A stretch of DNA of 64,000 nucleotides from Cerasicoccus frondis (GTDB taxonomy: Bacteria; Verrucomicrobiota; Verrucomicrobiia; Opitutales; Cerasicoccaceae): contig JAVDPC010000018.1 in the NCBI GenBank assembly GCA_031296915.1, positions 1 to 64,000 on the forward strand, in the 5' to 3' direction. This document shows, one piece after another, positions 1-7,989 of this stretch. The notes under the pieces are model-generated. The model was not told the DNA's origin and ran no database searches. It was given only the letters and a program-made list of their open reading frames with translations. Within the stretch, counting starts at the first letter, position 1. Each line of letters opens with the position of its first letter. The position numbers and the translations under genes were made by a program.

Positions 1-89
1 GCGACGCTCAAGCCGCCTTGCTGGACACGAAAAATCACTGCGGCCTGATCGGCCAATCTAGATGAAAAGTGCTCTAAAATCATAAACAA

Positions 90-172
90 GGTGGAGCCCG
101 GTGTCCCTACCGGGCTGATTCAACCTGTTTGCCGTGAGGCAGATAAGCCTGGTCGGGACACCAGGCTCCACC
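90..172. repeat. Long imperfect inverted repeat (extragenic palindrome)
   Basis: A 27-nt left arm (90-116, beginning GGTGGAGCCCGGTGTCCC) pairs with a right arm at 146-172 (ending GGACACCAGGCTCCACC) with only three mismatches, around a 29-nt spacer. It lies between the window edge and the small gene ending at 217. No coding sequence spans it convincingly. The structure suits a REP/MITE-type extragenic palindrome. A terminator is less likely because neither arm is followed by a T run. Confidence 0.6.
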
Positions 173-216
173 TTTCAAGCAGGTGATATTACAGAGCTGA
201 CTTTGCCGAGATTGCT

Positions 217-387
217 CTAGCAGCATTTGCCGCCCTTACCATCACCGCCGCAGCAACTGCTCTGCTGTTGCGCTTTGGCGTCGGCCTTTTCCTTCATCGA
301 GGAATCGAGCTTGGAAACGATACGCGTGAAAAAGCCAGGCTTGGCCTCTGCCTTCTTGTCGTCCTTAACGGTTTTTTCGGTGCTCAT
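217..387 (-). CDS. Small Cys-rich protein downstream of arsR (56 aa)
   Basis: A 56-residue reading frame begins MSTEKTVKDDKK and ends SSCCGGDGKGGKCC before a TAG stop. The first 40 residues are charged and probably helical (FFTRIVSKLDSSMKEK). The last 14 hold two Cys-Cys pairs separated by a Gly/Asp/Lys segment. The start lies 19 nt after the stop of the arsR-type gene on the same strand, so the two are probably co-transcribed. A Cys-pair tail beside a metalloid regulator suggests binding of As(III) or a soft metal, but that is inference; I do not recognise a named family. There is no signal peptide, so it should be cytoplasmic. It is a gene rather than noise because it keeps lineage-typical codons, has clean spacing and shares the operon. 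Confidence 0.6.
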   Translation of the reverse strand: MSTEKTVKDDKKAEAKPGFFTRIVSKLDSSMKEKADAKAQQQSSCCGGDGKGGKCC

Positions 388-406
388 GATGTGGTCTTGC
401 TGGTGG

Positions 407-766
407 TTAAAAATCGCAGGCGCACTCGGGCGTCTCTGCGCGAAAGCGGGTAATGATGGCGGTGCGCTTGAGGGCGTCTTCGCTGAAGCAGAGTCGTTCG
501 CCCACGCAGTCCTGCAGGCACTTCAGGTTTTCGATCAGCAGCGGGTTCTCGGCGTCGGCGAGGCGGTAAATCATCCACTGGGCCTTGCGCTCAGCCTCGA
601 CCATCCCCTGCTCTTTCATGTAGCGCAGTTGCTTGGAAATCTTCACCTGGTCGGCATCCAGGATCTCCATCAGATGGCAGACGCACAGTGGCCCCTCCCG
701 CAAGAGATTCAGGATACGCAACCGCTGCTCATCGCACAGACATTTATAGATTTTGACGACTTCCAT
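407..766 (-). CDS. ArsR-family metalloregulatory repressor
   Basis: A 119-residue winged-helix regulator. The N-terminal half has the ArsR layout: helix KIYKCLCDEQRLRILNLL, then CVCHL at about residues 28-32, then the recognition region DQVKISKQLRYMKEQGMV. The Cys-Val-Cys at the start of the DNA-binding helix is the position ArsR uses to sense As(III)/Sb(III), so a thiophilic inducer is likely (family knowledge). More cysteines occur at the C-terminus (CLQDCVG, ECACDF). It is transcribed away from the phosphorylase gene and is followed after 19 nt by the small Cys-rich gene. No arsenite pump or arsenate reductase lies in the window; such genes may sit beyond base 1. Confidence 0.88.
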   Translation of the reverse strand: MEVVKIYKCLCDEQRLRILNLLREGPLCVCHLMEILDADQVKISKQLRYMKEQGMVEAERKAQWMIYRLADAENPLLIENLKCLQDCVGERLCFSEDALKRTAIITRFRAETPECACDF

Positions 767-770
767 TGTT

Positions 771-792
771 AATATTCCATGATCGGCATATT
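771..792. promoter_or_regulatory. Candidate ArsR operator
   Basis: An imperfect AT-flanked dyad (AATATTCCATG / ATCGGCATATT, 8 of 11 positions complementary) lies 5-26 nt upstream of the arsR start. ArsR/SmtB repressors typically bind 12-2-12 imperfect inverted repeats overlapping their own promoter. Position and symmetry fit autoregulation. The assignment rests only on inspection of one sequence. Confidence 0.35.
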
Positions 793-995
793 CGAAGATT
801 TGGCAAGTGCTTTTCCCCTAAAAATAGATGGGAAGCCGGCGGCGTGCGCTTGCTGAGAATCAAGCTCATCGAAACGATGAAGCAATTTCCTTGTCCGTCG
901 ATTTGACTACAATTGACGCCGGGCATAAATCACGGCATAACGCCTGCTTCAACGACGTTCCTGTTGTTAATTTTTCACCACCACCAATCGCAACT

Positions 996-3509
996 ATGCC
1001 CGCTACCAAAAAGAAAAAGGCGACCAAGAAGGCCGCTAAAAAAGCCGCTGCCAAGAAATCAACTTTCGCCATCGATACTTCGGTGGAGTTGTTCAAGAAG
1101 CGGATTGAAGAGAACCTTGTCCACGAACTGGCGCGTGACACCGTGACCGCCACGCCGCGCGACTGGTGGCTCGCCACCTGCCACGCCCTGAATGACCGCA
1201 TCCTCGAGCGCTACATCGCCACCCAAGGCGTGCACAATGACAACAATGCGCGCCGCGTGTATTACCTGTCGCTGGAGTACCTGATGGGCCGCTTGATGGA
1301 GAACAACCTCGTCAACTGCGGCATGTTCGACATCGCCGAAAAGGCTCTTGCCGAGCTAGGCATGAACCTGCGCGACATTAGCGACGCCGAGGTCGACATG
1401 GGTCTTGGCAACGGTGGCCTGGGCCGCCTCGCCGCCTGCTTCCTCGACTCGCTCGCCACGCTGGACTACCCGGCCGTCGGCTATGGCATCCACTATGAGT
1501 TTGGCCTCTTCCGCCAGGAGTTCATTAACGGCCGCCAACATGAGCGCCCGGACAACTGGCTCCAGCACGGCAACCCGTGGCACATTGTTCGCCCGGAATA
1601 CGAGGTGCGCGTGCCGCTCTATGGCCACGTCGAGTACAAGGCCGACAGTAATGGCGATTGGGCTCCGGCCTGGGTCGGCGCCAAGGAAATCATCGGCGTG
1701 CCGTGGGACATCCCCATCGTCGGCTACGGCGCGCAAACGGTCAACTTCCTGCGCCTGTGGGAATCCCGCGCCTCGACTGAGTTCGACCTCGAAGCCTTCA
1801 ACCGCGGCGGCTACACCGAGGCGGTCCGCGAAAAGGCGATCAGCGAAACGATCAGCAAGGTCCTTTATCCGAATGACGCAACGGAGTCCGGCAAGGAACT
1901 CCGCCTCGTGCAGCAATACTTCTTCGTTACCTGCTCGCTGCACGACATCATCCGCCGTTTCAAGAAGAAGAACAGCGACTGGAAGGACTTCCCAAAGAAG
2001 GCCGCCATCCAGCTCAACGACACCCACCCCGCCGTGGCCGTCGCCGAACTGATGCGCATCCTCATCGATGAAGAAAAGCTCGACTGGGACGACGCTTGGG
2101 CAATTGGCCGCGCCTGCTTCGCCTACACCAACCACACCCTCCTCCCTGAAGCGCTCGAGAAGTGGTCCGTGCCGCTATTCGAAAAGGTCCTGCCCCGCCA
2201 CCTGCAGATTATTTACGAGATCAACCGCCGCTTCCTCGAAGAAGAAGTCGAAGCCAAGTGGCCGGGCGACGGCAAGAAGAAGATGGAGCTGTCCATCATC
2301 GAAGAAGGCACGCCCAAGATGATCCGCATGGCCTACCTGGCCGTCATCGGCAGCCACACCGTCAACGGCGTCGCCGCGCTGCACACCGAGCTGCTCAAGG
2401 CCCACCTCTTCAACAGCTTCGACAACCTGTATCCCGGCAAGATCCAGAACAAGACCAACGGCATCACGCCGCGCCGTTTCCTCAAGGCCTGCAACCCGGA
2501 ACTCTCCGCACTCATCGACGAGACCATTGGCGACGATTGGCCGATGGACCTCGACAAGCTCAAGGGCCTCGTCAAATACGCCGACGACAAGAAGTTCCAG
2601 GACAAGTTCATGAAGATCAAGCGGGACAACAAGGTCGTCCTCGCCGAAATCATTGAGAAGGACTGTGGCGTCAAGGTCAGCCCCGATGCGCTGTTCGACG
2701 TGCAGATCAAGCGCCTCCACGAATACAAGCGCCAGCACCTGCAGATCCTGCACATCCTCAACCGGTATAAGGAAATCCTCCACAATCCGGATGGCGACTT
2801 TGTGCCGCGCGTGATCATCTTCGGCGCCAAGGCGGCTCCGGGCTACGTGCTCGCCAAGGAGATCATTTTCGCGATCAACAAGATCGCCGAGAAAATCAAC
2901 AACGACGAGCGCGTGGGCGACAAGCTGAAGATTGTCTTCCTGCCGAACTACCGTGTGTCGTTGGCCGAGAAGATTGTCCCCGCCGCCGACCTGTCCGAGC
3001 AAATCTCCACCGCCGGCAAGGAAGCCTCCGGCACCGGCAACATGAAGCTCGCCCTCAACGGCGCGCTGACCATCGGTACGCTCGACGGCGCCAACGTGGA
3101 AATCGGCGAAGAAGTCGGCGACGACAATATCTTCATCTTCGGCCTCACGGTCGAGGAAGTGGAGCGCCTCCGCGCCTCGGGTTACAACTCGTATAATTAC
3201 TACAACAGTAACAGCGGCCTGAAAGCGGCGCTCGATTGGCTGGCGTCGGATTACTTCACGCCGGGCGATCCCAACGCGCTGTCCCCCGTCCGCAAGAGCC
3301 TGCTCGACGGCGGCGATCCGTTCCTGGTTTGCGCCGACTACCAGGCCTTCATCGACGCCCAAAAGAAGGTAGACGAAGCCTTCCGCGATAAGACCAAGTG
3401 GGCCAAGATGGCGATCATGAACACGGCCTGCGTCGGCAAGTTCTCCAGCGACCGCACCATCCACCAGTACGCCAAGGAGATCTGGGATCTCAAGGCGCTG
3501 ACCGAGTAA
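996..3509 (+). CDS. glgP: Glycogen/starch/maltodextrin phosphorylase
   Basis: A GT35 phosphorylase of 837 residues from the ATG at 996. It releases glucose-1-phosphate from alpha-1,4-glucans using phosphate and PLP. The PLP-lysine motif [13 protein letters not shown] is present with Lys at about residue 684. The substrate-site segments [16 protein letters not shown] and [14 protein letters not shown] are intact, and length is normal for the family. An in-frame extension back to 828 exists. I prefer 996 because upstream residues look non-conserved and because the chosen start gives the Lys/Ala-rich tail [21 protein letters not shown] (first 20 residues after Met), which precedes the first family-like helix. 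The tail resembles a histone H1-type basic extension and is not part of the catalytic fold. The gene is monocistronic, with a terminator downstream. Confidence 0.95.
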   Translation: MPATKKKKATKKAAKKAAAKKSTFAIDTSVELFKKRIEENLVHELARDTVTATPRDWWLATCHALNDRILERYIATQGVHNDNNARRVYYLSLEYLMGRLMENNLVNCGMFDIAEKALAELGMNLRDISDAEVDMGLGNGGLGRLAACFLDSLATLDYPAVGYGIHYEFGLFRQEFINGRQHERPDNWLQHGNPWHIVRPEYEVRVPLYGHVEYKADSNGDWAPAWVGAKEIIGVPWDIPIVGYGAQTVNFLRLWESRASTEFDLEAFNRGGYTEAVREKAISETISKVLYPNDATESGKELRLVQQYFFVTCSLHDIIRRFKKKNSDWKDFPKKAAIQLNDTHPAVAVAELMRILIDEEKLDWDDAWAIGRACFAYTNHTLLPEALEKWSVPLFEKVLPRHLQIIYEINRRFLEEEVEAKWPGDGKKKMELSIIEEGTPKMIRMAYLAVIGSHTVNGVAALHTELLKAHLFNSFDNLYPGKIQNKTNGITPRRFLKACNPELSALIDETIGDDWPMDLDKLKGLVKYADDKKFQDKFMKIKRDNKVVLAEIIEKDCGVKVSPDALFDVQIKRLHEYKRQHLQILHILNRYKEILHNPDGDFVPRVIIFGAKAAPGYVLAKEIIFAINKIAEKINNDERVGDKLKIVFLPNYRVSLAEKIVPAADLSEQISTAGKEASGTGNMKLALNGALTIGTLDGANVEIGEEVGDDNIFIFGLTVEEVERLRASGYNSYNYYNSNSGLKAALDWLASDYFTPGDPNALSPVRKSLLDGGDPFLVCADYQAFIDAQKKVDEAFRDKTKWAKMAIMNTACVGKFSSDRTIHQYAKEIWDLKALTE

Positions 3510-3532
3510 CCGCTCCCGTAAGCATCATTTCC

Positions 3533-3566
3533 AAGCCCCGCTTGCCCAGTGCGAGCGGGGCTTTTG
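3533..3566 (+). terminator. Rho-independent terminator after glgP
   Basis: AAGCCCCGCT pairs with AGCGGGGCTT around an 11-nt loop and is followed by a short T run. It begins 23 nt after the glgP stop and lies just before the convergent SLBB gene. Confidence 0.75.
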
Positions 3567-3582
3567 GGTGGGTAAAGCAGCT

Positions 3583-4188
3583 TTAGAAACAACGCTCCGG
3601 CGAGTAAATGACATCGCCATCTTTTAGCACGATATCTTCAACTTTCCCCATCAATACTTCATCAATCGGCGCTTCAATCACTTGTTTTTGGCCGTTGACT
3701 GCACGGGTAATCTTTAAGTCTGAGCACGCAAGTCGGTTCAATCCTCCAGCCTGCTTGATCGCGTCGCTCAGGCGGTATTCGGCGTCAGTGGAAATCAGAT
3801 ATGCCCCTGGCCTCATGACATTGCCGTACAAGTGGATGATGCCCACTGGGTCAGTCACGAGAAAATATTCAATGGTAACCGGGTCTTGATACAGCCTCTG
3901 GTAATGTTTGATTGCAAGCTCATCGACTGCGGCAATCGTTCGCCCCTCTGCCAGCAGCCTTGCACCAGGATGCAAGCGATATTGCCCCTCCTGCGACTTA
4001 CTCGGTGTGCGGTAATAGATCATCTCCGGCTCATGGGAATCTGGGAAAGTTACCTTGAGCGCAATGACTTCGCCCTCTGTGAGCGTGTGATCCGCCTTTA
4101 GCGGAATCCAGACATCTTCGATTTGATCATCCGCCTGTAGCGACCACATGGTCAGCATCATAAGGGCAAGAGTCAGCGTTTTTTGCAT
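3583..4188 (-). CDS. Secreted SLBB-domain protein (polysaccharide-export-like, orphan)
   Basis: From the ATG at 4188 the product has 201 residues and opens with a signal peptide (MQKTLTLALMMLTMWSLQA, cleavage near residue 19). Residues ~120-200 form one SLBB repeat (GIIHLYGNVMRPGAYLISTD, then an SDAIKQAGGLN segment and a terminal LKDGDVIYSPERCF). The ending resembles that of the Wza-like protein at 20530-21135 (MDGDSIFIPERII), and both proteins are 201 residues. Unlike that paralogue, its N-terminal half has no clear poly-export domain. It sits alone, far from the export genes, so its partner is unknown. An upstream in-frame ATG at 4230 would mask the signal peptide and was rejected. A role at the cell envelope is likely; the exact function is not known. 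Confidence 0.75.
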   Translation of the reverse strand: MQKTLTLALMMLTMWSLQADDQIEDVWIPLKADHTLTEGEVIALKVTFPDSHEPEMIYYRTPSKSQEGQYRLHPGARLLAEGRTIAAVDELAIKHYQRLYQDPVTIEYFLVTDPVGIIHLYGNVMRPGAYLISTDAEYRLSDAIKQAGGLNRLACSDLKITRAVNGQKQVIEAPIDEVLMGKVEDIVLKDGDVIYSPERCF

Positions 4189-4247
4189 GCAGCACCAGAC
4201 CCTGCGCTGTCGCTGAAGTTCCCAACCCAAAGCATGTGGAAGAGCAG

Positions 4248-4263
4248 TGTTCCACGTAGAACT
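4248..4263. other. Degenerate parS-like 16-mer
   Basis: TGTTCCACGTAGAACT matches the parS-like 16-mer found twice in mnmG at 14 of 16 positions. The two changes are at positions 11 and 16. It lies in the non-coding gap between the SLBB gene start and the small membrane protein gene. The substitution at position 11 breaks the central CACGTG core, so ParB binding would be weak if it occurs at all. Confidence 0.3.
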
Positions 4264-4276
4264 TTTTTGCGGGGCG

Positions 4277-4384
4277 TCAGTTCGTGCTGAGCAGATCCAT
4301 CAGCAGCTTAAATTTCCAGACGCCGACGAGGATGGCGCCGAGCACCACCAAACCCCAGATGATGAACGCGTCGCGATGCTTCAT
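4277..4384 (-). CDS. Small single-pass membrane protein (35 aa), coupled to hydrolase gene
   Basis: A 35-residue frame: MKHRDAF, then a hydrophobic stretch IIWGLVVLGAILVGVW, then KFKLLMDLLSTN. It is one transmembrane helix with a basic N-terminus and a short tail. Its ATG overlaps the TGA of the upstream alpha/beta hydrolase gene in an ATGA arrangement (4381-4384), which is typical of translational coupling and argues that the frame is real. No family was recognised. It may anchor or regulate the hydrolase, but this is inference only. It is too short for common gene-finding cut-offs. Confidence 0.55.
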   Translation of the reverse strand: MKHRDAFIIWGLVVLGAILVGVWKFKLLMDLLSTN

Positions 4385-5229
4385 ACCATGCTGCCCCAGT
4401 CGGCGCTGCGATGTCGCTCAATCGCCGCCAGGAAGCGGTCACGCTTTTCAATGTGCGGGTTGTGCCCGGACTCGTCGATGACTTCGATGCGCGCTTTGGG
4501 AAAATACCGGTTGATGATGCGCCAGTCCTCCGGCAGCACAAAGCGCGATTGCCCGCCCAGAATGAATGTCGTGGCGCCGGCAAAGGAGTCCTCGCCGCCC
4601 ACGGAATTTGCGCGCATCACATCCCGCGCCGCCGTCAAGGCGCGCAGGTTGATGGACCAGGCGAAGCGGTCTTCCTTGCGCACCAGATTGGTGAGGAGGA
4701 ACTGTCGCTGCCCCCAGTCGGGCACGGCCTCGGCCAGGCGATCATCGGCGTCCTTGCGATTGGTCAATTCGGCCAGTGGCAGGGCGTTCATTGCGTCGAA
4801 GTCCCGCAGGTGATACGGCGGGTAAGCGCGCGGGGCAATGTCGACCACGACGAGGCTGCTCAGTCGTGCGGGGGCATCCATCGCCAGGCGCATGGCGACT
4901 TTGCCGCCCAGGCTATGCCCGAGCAGGTGAGCCTGGGGCAGATCATGGTCGTCCAGAAAGCGAAGGACGTCGGCCGCCAATTCGCCGAAATCCATGGAGT
5001 CGCAGTGGGGGGAGTCTCCGTGGTTGCGCAGGTCGAGCGCAAACACTTCGTATTGGCCTGTCAGCTCCTTGCCCGCGCTAACCCAATTGCGCGACGAGCC
5101 AAGCAGCCCATGGAGCAGGACAATGGGAGGATTACCCTCACCGCCGAAATAACGGTAAGCTAATTTTTGGGGAGTCACGAGGCCAAGTTGGTAAACTGGC
5201 TGCGTCCGCGCAACTTCAATGTGCAACAT
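4381..5229 (-). CDS. Alpha/beta hydrolase (YbfF-like esterase)
   Basis: A 282-residue alpha/beta-hydrolase. Oxyanion segment LLHGLLGSSRNW lies at ~38-49, LDLRNHGDSP at ~65-74, nucleophile elbow GHSLGGK with Ser near residue 106, and VVDIAPRAYPP follows. The catalytic His is in ESGHNPHIEK near residue 258. The DIAP segment and RNHG signature are characteristic of the YbfF esterase/thioesterase group. No signal peptide is evident, so it is probably cytoplasmic. It overlaps the small membrane protein gene by 4 nt and follows the HAD phosphatase gene after 81 nt on the same strand. The natural substrate cannot be read from sequence. Confidence 0.85.
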   Translation of the reverse strand: MLHIEVARTQPVYQLGLVTPQKLAYRYFGGEGNPPIVLLHGLLGSSRNWVSAGKELTGQYEVFALDLRNHGDSPHCDSMDFGELAADVLRFLDDHDLPQAHLLGHSLGGKVAMRLAMDAPARLSSLVVVDIAPRAYPPYHLRDFDAMNALPLAELTNRKDADDRLAEAVPDWGQRQFLLTNLVRKEDRFAWSINLRALTAARDVMRANSVGGEDSFAGATTFILGGQSRFVLPEDWRIINRYFPKARIEVIDESGHNPHIEKRDRFLAAIERHRSADWGSMV

Positions 5230-5310
5230 GAATTTTTATCATACCATAAACATTTTGACACCGGCTTGCGTCTTTATCGGTCGGATTAAGGCAGGGCGAC
5301 AATTTACTTT

Positions 5311-6063
5311 CTAGCGCGCGAAGGCGGCGATGGAGTCGACAACCCGGGCGCTCACCGGGAGGGCGTCATCATCGCTGGAGCGGTACTTGCCCGTGCGCAC
5401 CAGGCAGCCCTGTAGGCCTGCGTTTACGGCCCCGACGACATCGCCCTCCACGTCGTCGCCGATCATCAGGCAGGCGCTGGCTTTGCAGCCGGTGGACGCC
5501 ACGACCTGCGTGAAAAAGTCTTCGCTTGGCTTGCCCATGATGACTGCCTCTACGCCTGCGGCCCACTCAATGGCTTGGATGAAGGCCCCGGCGTCGAGCA
5601 TTAGCTGGCCGTCGCGGCTGAAGTATTTGTTGCGCCCGATCCCGATCAGCGGAGCGCCCTGTTGGCAGGCGCGGAATGCGCGGTTCAGCGACTCATAGTG
5701 CAGGCCCTCGCGGGCGTCGCCAATGATCACACAGTCTGGCTCATCCTCCGTGGCCAAGCCATCGAAACAGCTTAATATCGCGGGGTGCACGAGGCAAAGC
5801 GGCTTCAAGTTCCGCGCCTCGGCGTAATCCCGGGCCGCCATGGGCGCCGTAAAGAGCTGGCCAGTCTCCACTGGGATCCCCAACCGCCGCATCTTCTGCA
5901 AAATGTCTTCGGTGCTGCGGGTGGCTGTGTTGGTGACAAAGCGCACCACCTTCCCTCCGTCATTGGCGGCGCGCACGGCGTCCACCGCGCCAGGAAATAC
6001 ATCATCGCCCTCATACAGAACTCCGCTGAGGTCGAATAAGACTGCCTGGCAATCCGGGAACAT
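5311..6063 (-). CDS. HAD-IIA phosphatase, LHPP-like
   Basis: A 250-residue protein from the ATG at 6063. HAD motif I is FDLSGVLYEG (Asp replaced in the second position by Ser-Gly as in LHPP), motif II is FVTNTATRS, and motif III/IV is GKPSEDFF...CLMIGDDVEGDVVGA. Residue order and the LSGVLY signature closely resemble mammalian LHPP (phospholysine/phosphohistidine phosphatase) and related HAD-IIA enzymes. In LHPP the same DxSGVLY form is active, so loss of activity should not be assumed. The true substrate in bacteria is uncertain (a sugar phosphate or phosphoprotein is possible). A longer in-frame start at 6171 would overlap the neighbouring gene and adds no family-like residues. Confidence 0.8.
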   Translation of the reverse strand: MFPDCQAVLFDLSGVLYEGDDVFPGAVDAVRAANDGGKVVRFVTNTATRSTEDILQKMRRLGIPVETGQLFTAPMAARDYAEARNLKPLCLVHPAILSCFDGLATEDEPDCVIIGDAREGLHYESLNRAFRACQQGAPLIGIGRNKYFSRDGQLMLDAGAFIQAIEWAAGVEAVIMGKPSEDFFTQVVASTGCKASACLMIGDDVEGDVVGAVNAGLQGCLVRTGKYRSSDDDALPVSARVVDSIAAFAR

Positions 6064-6140
6064 GGTTGATGTGCTTTCCAGCTTCAACCATACCAGATGC
6101 GCCCGTTTTTCGCAAATGCGGAGCGGGTCTATTTCGCCGC

Positions 6141-6605
6141 CTACTGTATGTAGTAGCCCGCCACTTGCCATTCGCCCACCGCCGTCAGTGGGTCGTCCAC
6201 CACGGGCACTGGTTCGCCATTTGGGTCGATCAACAGTGGCGTGACGATTTCCAACACTGGCTCGTCGCGCCCGCTGAACTTCGTTTTATACTGCATCATC
6301 ACGTAATGTGCTTCCGGCGCGTTGGGCAGGCGCACGGTGTAAAACAGGCGGACGAGTTCGCGCTTCTCCACCTCGCCCAATTGCTCCCGGATCTGCGCCA
6401 GCGACTTCACAAACTCCTCGCGCTCAATCTGGATTCGGAAAAACGGAGCGCTCCGGGCCCAGGCCTCGCCATATTCCCCCCGATCCACGACTGCGAGCCA
6501 GGCGTCGCCCTGCTTGCGCGCCGCCAGCTCCACAATGGGAGCAGCGTGAAGGTTGGCCGTGGCGGCTAAGCAGAGGAGAACGAGAAATTGAAATGCCTGT
6601 CGCAT
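6141..6605 (-). CDS. Secreted DUF4019-domain protein
   Basis: A 154-residue protein with a signal peptide (MRQAFQFLVLLCLAATANLHA, cleavage near residue 21). A DUF4019-like core follows: WLAVVDRGEYGEAWARSAPFF, a helical segment IEREEFVKSLAQIREQLGE, and beta-strands ending VMMQYKTKFSG and PVLEIVTPLLI. DUF4019 proteins are small exported proteins of unknown biochemical role with a cone-like NTF2 fold. It lies upstream of the LHPP-like gene on the same strand with a gap of about 77 nt. Confidence 0.7.
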   Translation of the reverse strand: MRQAFQFLVLLCLAATANLHAAPIVELAARKQGDAWLAVVDRGEYGEAWARSAPFFRIQIEREEFVKSLAQIREQLGEVEKRELVRLFYTVRLPNAPEAHYVMMQYKTKFSGRDEPVLEIVTPLLIDPNGEPVPVVDDPLTAVGEWQVAGYYIQ

Positions 6606-6618
6606 GCTTGAGTTTTAG

Positions 6619-6870
6619 AGATTAAAGGAAAAAGGAAAAAGGAAAAAGTTGAGGACGGTGGCGCGAGATCGGTAACAGGCAGCGGGTGCGACCTCGGTTA
6701 TGAGGTGCGGCCGGCCTCTGGCGCTTTGGAAATTCTTCGAGCATGGCGGCAGTAAGGCGCGCAACCTTTGGGAAGGCAAACAACGCACCTCCTCAACGTC
6801 GCTAAGGCGCCAGAGGACCGGCGCACTCCGCCAGCAAAGCCAGAGCACCCTGCCCTTTTTCCTTTAATCT
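6619..6870. repeat. Inverted-repeat element bounded by homopurine/homopyrimidine arms
   Basis: A 17-nt segment at 6619-6635 (AGATTAAAGGAAAAAGG) is the exact reverse complement of 6854-6870. Both arms are extended by (GGAAAAA)n or its complement. Inside, GCCGGCCTCTGGCGCTT (6710-6726) pairs imperfectly with 6804-6822. The region fills the gap between the DUF4019 and MazG-like genes and has no plausible gene. The nested arms suggest a non-autonomous mobile or palindromic element of ~250 bp. Confidence 0.5.
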
Positions 6871-6887
6871 TTTTCCTTTTTCCTCCC

Positions 6888-7253
6888 CTACAACTCCGTG
6901 TATTTATCCGAGCGGCCTTTGGCCTTTTCTACGGGATATTTGGCGGCGTTTTGCGCCATCTTGGCCTCGATGGCGGACGCCAGGTCGATGCCGGTCACGT
7001 TGGCGAACTCCAGCGCGTAGATCACGATGTCCGCCAGTTCATCCTCGATATCGGCGCGTCGCTTGGCGTCGCTTGCGCGTTCATGGGAGGCGGCGGAGTC
7101 CGTCCAGAGGAAGTGCTCCATCAGCTCGCCGGCCTCGGCCGCCAGCGCCATGCTGAGGTTTTTCGGGGAGTGAAACTGAAGCCAGTCGCGCTCTTCGGCA
7201 AACGCGCTCACCCGCTGCTTTATCGTCGAAACCGTAGCCGTGCTGTCAGTCAT
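6888..7253 (-). CDS. MazG-like nucleotide pyrophosphohydrolase (dCTPase-like)
   Basis: A 121-residue all-helical MazG-superfamily protein from the ATG at 7253. Metal-binding motifs are in place: EAGELMEHF (ExxE) at ~39-47 and EDELADIVIY (ExxD) near residue 70. FHSPKNLSMALAAEAGEL is typical of the RS21-C6/dCTPase branch that removes pyrophosphate from dCTP and modified dNTPs. The role is house-cleaning of the nucleotide pool in the cytoplasm. An in-frame extension to 7520 would run through the divergent secreted-protein gene on the other strand and was rejected. Confidence 0.85.
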   Translation of the reverse strand: MTDSTATVSTIKQRVSAFAEERDWLQFHSPKNLSMALAAEAGELMEHFLWTDSAASHERASDAKRRADIEDELADIVIYALEFANVTGIDLASAIEAKMAQNAAKYPVEKAKGRSDKYTEL

Positions 7254-7320
7254 GCTGTTAGCCTTAAGCGCCTGCGCGGGAACTTGCAATGACGTATCGT
7301 GTCGAGTAACACTCACACCT

Positions 7321-7989
7321 ATGAAATCCCTTTGGCGCCTGTTTGCCCTGGCAACGTTCGCGTTTGCCGCCACATCGCTGTCTGCTGAGTCGCAGAGCGC
7401 GCGCACGCTTCCGTTGAGCGAGATCGCGACGCCAGACGCCGGGGAGCTTGACGAGGACGACCTGACGGCGGGCGCCCTGCTGGAAAGCGGCGAAATCAGC
7501 GCTGGCCAGGCGCCAGGCAATTACTCCGAAGCCTACGTCGAGACTTTCCTCAACCAGTTTGTTGGCATTTGGAACGGGCATTATGAAATCACCACCATGC
7601 GTGGCCAGGTCCTGACCCATATGGACGCGCGTTCTTCCTACGAGTGGGACTTGGTTGGCGAGACCCGCGTCCTCAAGAACCAGAGCATCTATGCCTCCGG
7701 CGACATCATCGGCTACTCCTCTTCGCTCACCTACTTTTACTTTGGCCGCCTCGTTACCGAAGTGGAGCAGGACGGCGTGAAGCGGATTTTCTTCGGCACG
7801 GTTTCCAAAGACGGCAAAAGCGTTAGCTGGAACATCGCGAACGCCGTTAACACCCTCAGCTCGTCTACCCGCGAAACCTTTACCCAGATCAACGGGCAGC
7901 CCTGCATTAGGATCGAGGGCTTTGAAGCAGTGCGCGACGCCATGGCCACCGCCACCATCGCCATGAAGGGCGAACTCACGAAGGAGTAG
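7321..7989 (+). CDS. Secreted protein of unknown function
   Basis: A 222-residue protein starting MKSLWRLFALATFAFAATSLSA, a clear signal peptide with cleavage near residue 22. An acidic low-complexity segment follows (ATPDAGELDEDDLTAG). The rest is beta-rich (FVGIWNGHYEITTMRG, LTYFYFGRLVTEVEQDG), a pattern seen in lipocalin-like or DUF1579-like exported domains. I do not recognise a specific family. The FVGIWNG-to-SWNIAN region looks like a barrel that reports a ligand or lipid, but this is a structural impression only. It diverges from the MazG-like gene with a 67-nt gap. Confidence 0.6.
   Translation: MKSLWRLFALATFAFAATSLSAESQSARTLPLSEIATPDAGELDEDDLTAGALLESGEISAGQAPGNYSEAYVETFLNQFVGIWNGHYEITTMRGQVLTHMDARSSYEWDLVGETRVLKNQSIYASGDIIGYSSSLTYFYFGRLVTEVEQDGVKRIFFGTVSKDGKSVSWNIANAVNTLSSSTRETFTQINGQPCIRIEGFEAVRDAMATATIAMKGELTKE

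Noticed and set aside
3..65. Possible C-terminal end of a gene running in from the window edge (plus strand, stop TGA at 63-65)
   Set aside because: Only about 20 codons are visible, no family motif can be seen, and all three plus-strand frames stop within the first 65 bases.
2175..3464. 429-residue frame antisense to glgP
   Set aside because: Same reason: a codon-position shadow of a strongly biased gene, with no motif.
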